A stretch of 64,000 nt of DNA from positions 186,001 through 250,000 of the forward strand of contig NZ_SOBN01000001.1 of NCBI RefSeq assembly GCF_004365705.1, in the 5' to 3' direction. The notes beneath the pieces are model-generated. The model saw only the letters and a program-made list of their open reading frames with translations, did no database searches and was not told the origin of the DNA. This DNA is from Streptomyces sp. 846.5. Its GTDB lineage: Bacteria > Actinomycetota > Actinomycetes > Streptomycetales > Streptomycetaceae. Below, piece by piece: positions 59,926 to 64,000 of this stretch (its first letter is position 1; each line of letters opens with the position of its first letter). Made by a program: the position numbers and the translations under genes.

Positions 59926-62655
59926 TCACATGACGGTGGAGGCGCGCAGGGCACCGACCACCTTGCCCAGCTCGGCCCGGGAGACGACACCCAGCTTGGG
60001 GAAGATCCGGTGCAGATGCGAGCTGACCGTGCGATGGGACAGGTACAGCCGCTGGCCGATCTCACGGTTGGTCAGGCCTTCGGCTGCCAGCTGAACGATC
60101 TGCAGTTCATGTGCCGTCAACTGGTCGCGGGCGTCGGGATCCCGGCCGCGGCTGGTCTCACCGGCGGCCCGCAGTTCCCGGCGGGCTCTCTCGCCCCAGG
60201 GAATTGCGCCGAGCGCGTCGAACATGTCGCGGGCGGCGCGCAGATGGTCCCGGGATTCCACCGTGCGCCGACGGCGCCGCAACCACTCCCCGAACGCCAG
60301 CTGTGTACGGGCCCTGACCAGTGGGAGAGCGCTGAGGTCGGCGCTCAAGGCCGCCGCGAACAGCGGTTCGGCGGTTGCGTCGTGCGCCACCAGCGCCCGG
60401 GCCAGGCGCAGATCGGCGTGCAGCACGGGCGCCGGCGTCAGGTGGGCCACCTGCTCCAGTTCCGCGATGACCGGCAACACCGCCTCCTCGCGCCCGCAGT
60501 GTGTCGCGGCATCGACGAGGTAGCCCAGGGTGGTCAGCCGCAGAGCGACCTGGAACGCCGGATCGGCCGGATCGTGCAGCCGCCGGAGGTGGCCGTACGC
60601 TTCCTCGAACCGGCCCTGGCCCAGGGCGGCCAGACCTCGCGCCATCGCCGCCGTCGCCAGGACCGGACGCGCCCCGACCGGCAACCCGATCTCCTCGGCG
60701 GCATCGGCCAGCGCCAGGACATCGCCCTCCTCACCGCGCAGCGCCGCGAGTTCGGCGGCGGTCGCCGTCATCAGGGCGTACATCATGGTCTGGCTGGTCT
60801 CGCGCGCCAGCCGCCGGGATTCCTCGGTCGCCGCGATCGCGGCGCCGAGGTCCCCGACGACCAGGGCGCTCCAGGCGTCCGCCCCCACCGTGCGGGCCAG
60901 CAGCCCCAGACGTCCCTGGGCGCGCAGCCCCGCGCCGCCGGCCGCCGAGAAGGCCCGGGCCAGCGGGAATCCGCCGGCGAGCAGTGCCGCCGTGCTGAGC
61001 ATCCGATAGGCGCGGCCGTCGTCCCCTTCCGGCAGCACCACGTCCCGCGCCCGGTCCAGGACATACGCACCGCGTTCGATCGGCGCGGCGTAGGCACAGA
61101 TGGCCAGCCGCCACGGATCGAGTTCCTCGGTCACCATGCGCTCGACGGCCTCCAGGACCCTGCGACGGACCTCGGGCCCGGGCTCGGACCAGAAACAGAG
61201 CTGGGCCGCGCTCCACAGGATGCGGATCGCCAGCACCCGGTCCTCGACGGCGATCTCCTCCGCCAGGGCAGTCAGGGACAGGGCAGCGGAGGGGTGACTG
61301 TGGAGGCCCTCGTCGAAACCGTCACGGAGCCAGGTGGCCCTGGCATGCTGCTGTCTGGACAACCGCCCGCTCCGAGCCCGGTCCAGGAGCCTGGTCACGG
61401 TGGACGGACGGCCGAGTTCAGCCGCGTAGTCGGCGGCCAGCAGCAGGCGCTCGGCACGCGATCCGGCGTCCTCGCTGAGCGCAGCGGCGTGTTCCAGCGC
61501 GGTGACCGCCTCGGCGATGCCGCCCCGCCGGGCCGCCCGTCGCGCGGCGTCCTGCAGGGCTGCGGCGACCGACTCATCGGGCTCCCCGGTCGCTGCGGCA
61601 CGGTGTCGCACCTGCCGGTCGGGCTGGTCGTCCAGCACGCAGGCGAGCGCCGCGTGCGCGGCACGTCGCGCCCGCGGCGACATCTCCTGCTGGATCGCCG
61701 AGCGCATCAGCGGGTGACCGAAGCGCAGTTCCGTTCCGTCGACCTGGACCAGCCGGGCCTCCACGGCCGGGTCCAGCTGCGCCACCCCGACGGCCGATCC
61801 GGTGAACACCCGGGTCGCACCGTAGAGTTCGGGCAGGGATGAGCTGTCGTCCAGGGCTGCGATCTGCAGCAGGTTGCGGGTGACCTCCGGCAGGGTCCCG
61901 AGGCGATCGGTGAACGCCCGCTCCAGCCGCTCCGTGAGCGGGATCTCGGCGAGGTGCGGATCGGCGGAGGCGCCGAGCGTGCGCGACAGTTCCGTCAACG
62001 CCAACGGATTGCCGGCCGCGGCGGCCAACAGCCGCCCGCGGACGGCGTCAGGCAGATCCGGAGCCCAGTCCGCGAGCAGGAGCGTGGCCTGGTCCTCGGA
62101 CAGCGGAGTCAGTGGCACCGTGATCAACTCGTCGGGGTTCAGACGTGACCGGTAGCCCTCGCGCGCGGCCCCCACCATGACCATCGCCTCCGTGCCCACC
62201 CGCCGCGCCAGGAACGCCAGGATGCTGACGGTGGCATCGTCGAGCCACTGCAGATCGTCCGCCAGGACCAGCACCGGGGCGGTCGCCGCCGCGTCCGAGA
62301 TGAGGTTGAGGGCCGCCAGACCCACCAGGAAGACGTCCGCGACCTCGGCTTCGGCATGCCCCATGGCGGCATCCCACGCTCGCCGGTGCGCCGCCGTCAG
62401 ATCCGCCGCACCGGCTGCCAGCGGCTGCAGGAGCAACTGCAGTCCGGCGTAGGGGATGTCACTCTCGGCCTCCACGCCGCTGGTGCGCAGGACGTGGAAC
62501 CCCGACGCCTGGGCAAGGACAGCGGCTTCCGCGAGCAGAGCCGTCTTCCCGATTCCGGCCGGCCCGTGGACCAGCACGGCGCTGCCGCGGCGCGGCGATT
62601 CGGACAGAAGACGAGCCAGTAGATCCAGCTGCCCCTGCCGACCGATGAGATCCAC
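59926..62655 (-). CDS. Large ATP-binding LuxR-family regulator (LAL type), copy 2
   Basis: 909 residues from a GTG at 62655. Walker A is VLVHGPAGIGKTALLAEAAV, Walker B VLVLADDLQWLDDATVSILA. The C-terminal HTH is DQLTAHELQIVQLAAEGLTN with EIGQRLYLSHRTVSSHLHRI. Domain order matches copy 1, but identity looks moderate, so the pair is tandem paralogous rather than a recent duplicate. Gap to copy 1 is 67 bp; the two may be co-transcribed. The ligand is unknown. Confidence 0.92.
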   Translation of the reverse strand: MDLIGRQGQLDLLARLLSESPRRGSAVLVHGPAGIGKTALLAEAAVLAQASGFHVLRTSGVEAESDIPYAGLQLLLQPLAAGAADLTAAHRRAWDAAMGHAEAEVADVFLVGLAALNLISDAAATAPVLVLADDLQWLDDATVSILAFLARRVGTEAMVMVGAAREGYRSRLNPDELITVPLTPLSEDQATLLLADWAPDLPDAVRGRLLAAAAGNPLALTELSRTLGASADPHLAEIPLTERLERAFTDRLGTLPEVTRNLLQIAALDDSSSLPELYGATRVFTGSAVGVAQLDPAVEARLVQVDGTELRFGHPLMRSAIQQEMSPRARRAAHAALACVLDDQPDRQVRHRAAATGEPDESVAAALQDAARRAARRGGIAEAVTALEHAAALSEDAGSRAERLLLAADYAAELGRPSTVTRLLDRARSGRLSRQQHARATWLRDGFDEGLHSHPSAALSLTALAEEIAVEDRVLAIRILWSAAQLCFWSEPGPEVRRRVLEAVERMVTEELDPWRLAICAYAAPIERGAYVLDRARDVVLPEGDDGRAYRMLSTAALLAGGFPLARAFSAAGGAGLRAQGRLGLLARTVGADAWSALVVGDLGAAIAATEESRRLARETSQTMMYALMTATAAELAALRGEEGDVLALADAAEEIGLPVGARPVLATAAMARGLAALGQGRFEEAYGHLRRLHDPADPAFQVALRLTTLGYLVDAATHCGREEAVLPVIAELEQVAHLTPAPVLHADLRLARALVAHDATAEPLFAAALSADLSALPLVRARTQLAFGEWLRRRRRTVESRDHLRAARDMFDALGAIPWGERARRELRAAGETSRGRDPDARDQLTAHELQIVQLAAEGLTNREIGQRLYLSHRTVSSHLHRIFPKLGVVSRAELGKVVGALRASTVM

Positions 62656-62802
62656 GTACCCCCCTCGACCCGGTCACGGGCCAGCGCGCTCAAGGGCCAA
62701 GACTAGTGTGTCCGCTCCATGACCACGGCCGTGCGCTGTCGCCCACGAGCGCGTCCTACCAGGGCTCCTGCGACGAGCCGTGGGGATGCAGATCACTTCC
62801 GT

Positions 62803-63447
62803 TCAGGTCACCGTGAGCGTCGGGGCGGTACTCCACGGCTTTCCGAGGAGCTGGTGGACCAGGTTGTCGCCGAGCCAGGTCTCGTAGCGGTCGGGGCTCC
62901 AGCCGCGGTCCAGGACGAGGCTGTGGTAGATCTCGGGGAGTACCAGGGTGATGTAGACGTCCAGGGCGTCGTCGACGGTCATCCCGGGAGCGAGGTGCGG
63001 GGTGATGGCCTCGATGTGGCGGCGGAACGCCCGCTCCCGGCTGGCCATGATCTGGCGCAGCATCTCGGCGATCTCGGGGTCGGTGCGGACGGCTTCCAGG
63101 GTGACGGTCATGACGTCGTACATGGCCTGGAACTGGTCCCGCTGCAACCCCGCCGCCCGGCGCAGGCCGCGGGCCGGATCCGGGTCGGCGCAGGCCTGTT
63201 CGTTCTGGCGGCTGACGTCCAGCGGCGCGATGACCCGCTGGGTGATGTCCTTCAGGATCGCGGCCTTGTTCCCGAACGCCGAGTAGATGGTCGGCACGGG
63301 GATGTCCGCCGCCTCGGCGATCGCGGTGATCGTGGTCGCGACGTATCCCCGTTCGGCGAACAGGGCTCGCCCGGCCGCGGCGATCTGCTCCTTGGTGGCC
63401 TGCGCCTGCCGCTGGCGATGGCTCGGGCCTTCTCTCTTGACAACCAC
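62803..63447 (-). CDS. TetR-family regulator
   Basis: 214 residues from a GTG at 63447. HTH: SHRQRQAQATKEQIAAAGRA, TITAIAEAADIPVPTIYSAF and GNKAAILKDI. The C-terminal domain has AMYDVMTVTLEAVRTDPEIA, HLAPGMTVDDALDVYITLVL and PEIYHSLVLDRGWSPDRYET, the TetR_C type with a ligand pocket. It diverges from a phosphotransferase-like gene across a 19-bp inverted repeat, its probable operator. Confidence 0.87.
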   Translation of the reverse strand: MVVKREGPSHRQRQAQATKEQIAAAGRALFAERGYVATTITAIAEAADIPVPTIYSAFGNKAAILKDITQRVIAPLDVSRQNEQACADPDPARGLRRAAGLQRDQFQAMYDVMTVTLEAVRTDPEIAEMLRQIMASRERAFRRHIEAITPHLAPGMTVDDALDVYITLVLPEIYHSLVLDRGWSPDRYETWLGDNLVHQLLGKPWSTAPTLTVT

Positions 63448-63470
63448 ATCGGCATGGTATCACTCTACAA

Positions 63471-63489
63471 ATCATAGTTACACTATGAT
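63471..63489. promoter_or_regulatory. TetR operator candidate
   Basis: ATCATAG, 5 bp, CTATGAT is a perfect inverted repeat in the 57-bp gap between the divergent TetR and phosphotransferase genes, close to or overlapping both promoters. Confidence 0.6.
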
Positions 63490-63504
63490 GAAAGAAGCGA
63501 GGCT

Positions 63505-64000
63505 ATGGAAACCGTGCCTGGGATCACCGTGACCGGCGGCGTGCACATCGGACGGGCCGCACCGGACGCCGGTCGGCTGGCCGCCATCGGCCGCGCCGTC
63601 GCCGGGCGCGACGATCTGAGCCTGCGGTCCGTGACGTACACGGCGGTGGACTACCCCACGCAGACCATCGCCACCGAAGCGCTGGTCCGGGCCGGTTTGG
63701 AGCTGGCCGCTCCGAACGGGGACCGGGTCCGGGCGCGGCTGTTCGTCAAGGTGCTCCGCTCGGCCGAGCACTGGCCGATGCTCGGTGTCGTTCCCCCGGA
63801 GCTGCGCGCCGACTTCGTGGACGGCTTCCCGTGGCGGCTGGAGATCGCCGCCTACACCGGTGCGCTGCGCGATCAGCTACCGCCCGGAATGCGCCTGCCC
63901 GAGTTGTACACCACCGACGAACTCGGCCCCGGCCGGGCGGCGATGTGGCTGGAAGACGTGGACCAGCCATGCGACCTGCAGTGGGACACCGCCCGGTTCG
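63505..64000 (+). CDS. Phosphotransferase-family protein (partial, runs off right edge)
   Basis: 165 residues visible from the ATG at 63505: METVPGITVTGGVHIGRAAP, LSLRSVTYTAVDYPTQTIAT, RARLFVKVLRSAEHWPMLGV and FPWRLEIAAYTGALRDQLPP, then GPGRAAMWLEDVDQPCDL. The pattern (VFVK.LRS..HWP then ALWLEDV) is that of small actinobacterial phosphotransferase/maltokinase-like kinases, whose catalytic Asp and metal residues would lie past the edge. Function unknown; it is the likely target of the adjacent TetR. Confidence 0.65.
   Translation, partial: METVPGITVTGGVHIGRAAPDAGRLAAIGRAVAGRDDLSLRSVTYTAVDYPTQTIATEALVRAGLELAAPNGDRVRARLFVKVLRSAEHWPMLGVVPPELRADFVDGFPWRLEIAAYTGALRDQLPPGMRLPELYTTDELGPGRAAMWLEDVDQPCDLQWDTARF

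Noticed and set aside
60010..61842. A 610-codon open frame on the plus strand
   Set aside because: It is the complementary shadow of the second LAL regulator, which has clear Walker and LuxR motifs.
1..64000. CRISPR array or prophage
   Set aside because: I found no regularly spaced repeats. The tyrosine recombinases belong to a RIT element and no phage structural genes are present.

Overview
The window is high-GC DNA with GTG/ATG starts, AGGAGG-type ribosome binding sites, many ATGA/GTGA overlaps, one-component regulators nearly everywhere (TetR x6, XRE/MmyB x2, large ATP-dependent LuxR x2, GntR, LacI, MerR), a mycothiol-dependent-type enzyme and a secreted GH6 cellulase. This points to a Streptomycetaceae-like actinomycete (Streptomyces, Kitasatospora, Streptacidiphilus or a close relative). 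The mix of accessory catabolism, broken genes and insertion-sequence debris looks like a chromosome arm rather than the conserved core. I saw no tRNA, rRNA or CRISPR array.

Layout. 1-2.2 kb: remnant of a LuxR regulator, an esterase lipoprotein and a transposase tail. 2.4-6.6 kb: a serine recombinase gene split by a 3.4-kb RIT element carrying three overlapping tyrosine recombinases between matching inverted repeats. 6.9-12.8 kb: a hydroxyproline catabolic cluster (GntR regulator, 4-hydroxyproline 2-epimerase/proline racemase family enzyme, DHDPS-family deaminase, three-part FAD/2Fe-2S dehydrogenase). 12.9-19.3 kb: an SDR/TetR pair facing each other over a perfect palindrome, a mycothiol-type enzyme, a frameshifted DUF1963-like gene, a TPR protein, a DUF3291-like protein and a MerR regulator. 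19.5-25.1 kb: two XRE/MmyB regulators around a redox/small-enzyme cluster, each 37-38 bp below a shared GGGAGAGTT-type operator, plus a zinc alcohol dehydrogenase; two enzymes in this cluster carry a frameshift or an in-frame amber codon. 25.3-28.5 kb: a small serine hydrolase and a divergent GH6 cellulase/LacI pair with TGGAAGCGCTTCCA operators.

28.5-37.1 kb: TetR-A, quinone oxidoreductase, alpha/beta hydrolase, EthD-like protein and TetR-B, then a decayed duplicate of that module (TetR-A', hydrolase relic, TetR-B') and an IS5 relic; both TetR-A genes have an operator of the same 11-4-11 design. 37-42.5 kb: two DHA2-type drug exporters, a TetR regulator and a ComB-like phosphatase. 42.5-46.8 kb: hypothetical genes, DUF2252, a truncated MFS gene and several transposase fragments.

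46.9-51.9 kb is the most interesting segment: a viperin-like radical SAM gene overlapping a Nudix hydrolase gene, convergent with an operon of a membrane-anchored helical protein, a trypsin-like protease and a TPR protein with an uncharacterised C-terminal domain. It lies between insertion-sequence remnants and has the look of an uncharacterised conflict or stress-response island (inference). 52.1-64 kb: an epoxide-hydrolase-like enzyme, a DUF89/ARMT1 protein, a hydrolase-SDR-cupin run, two tandem giant LuxR regulators, and a TetR regulator divergent from a phosphotransferase gene that runs off the right edge.
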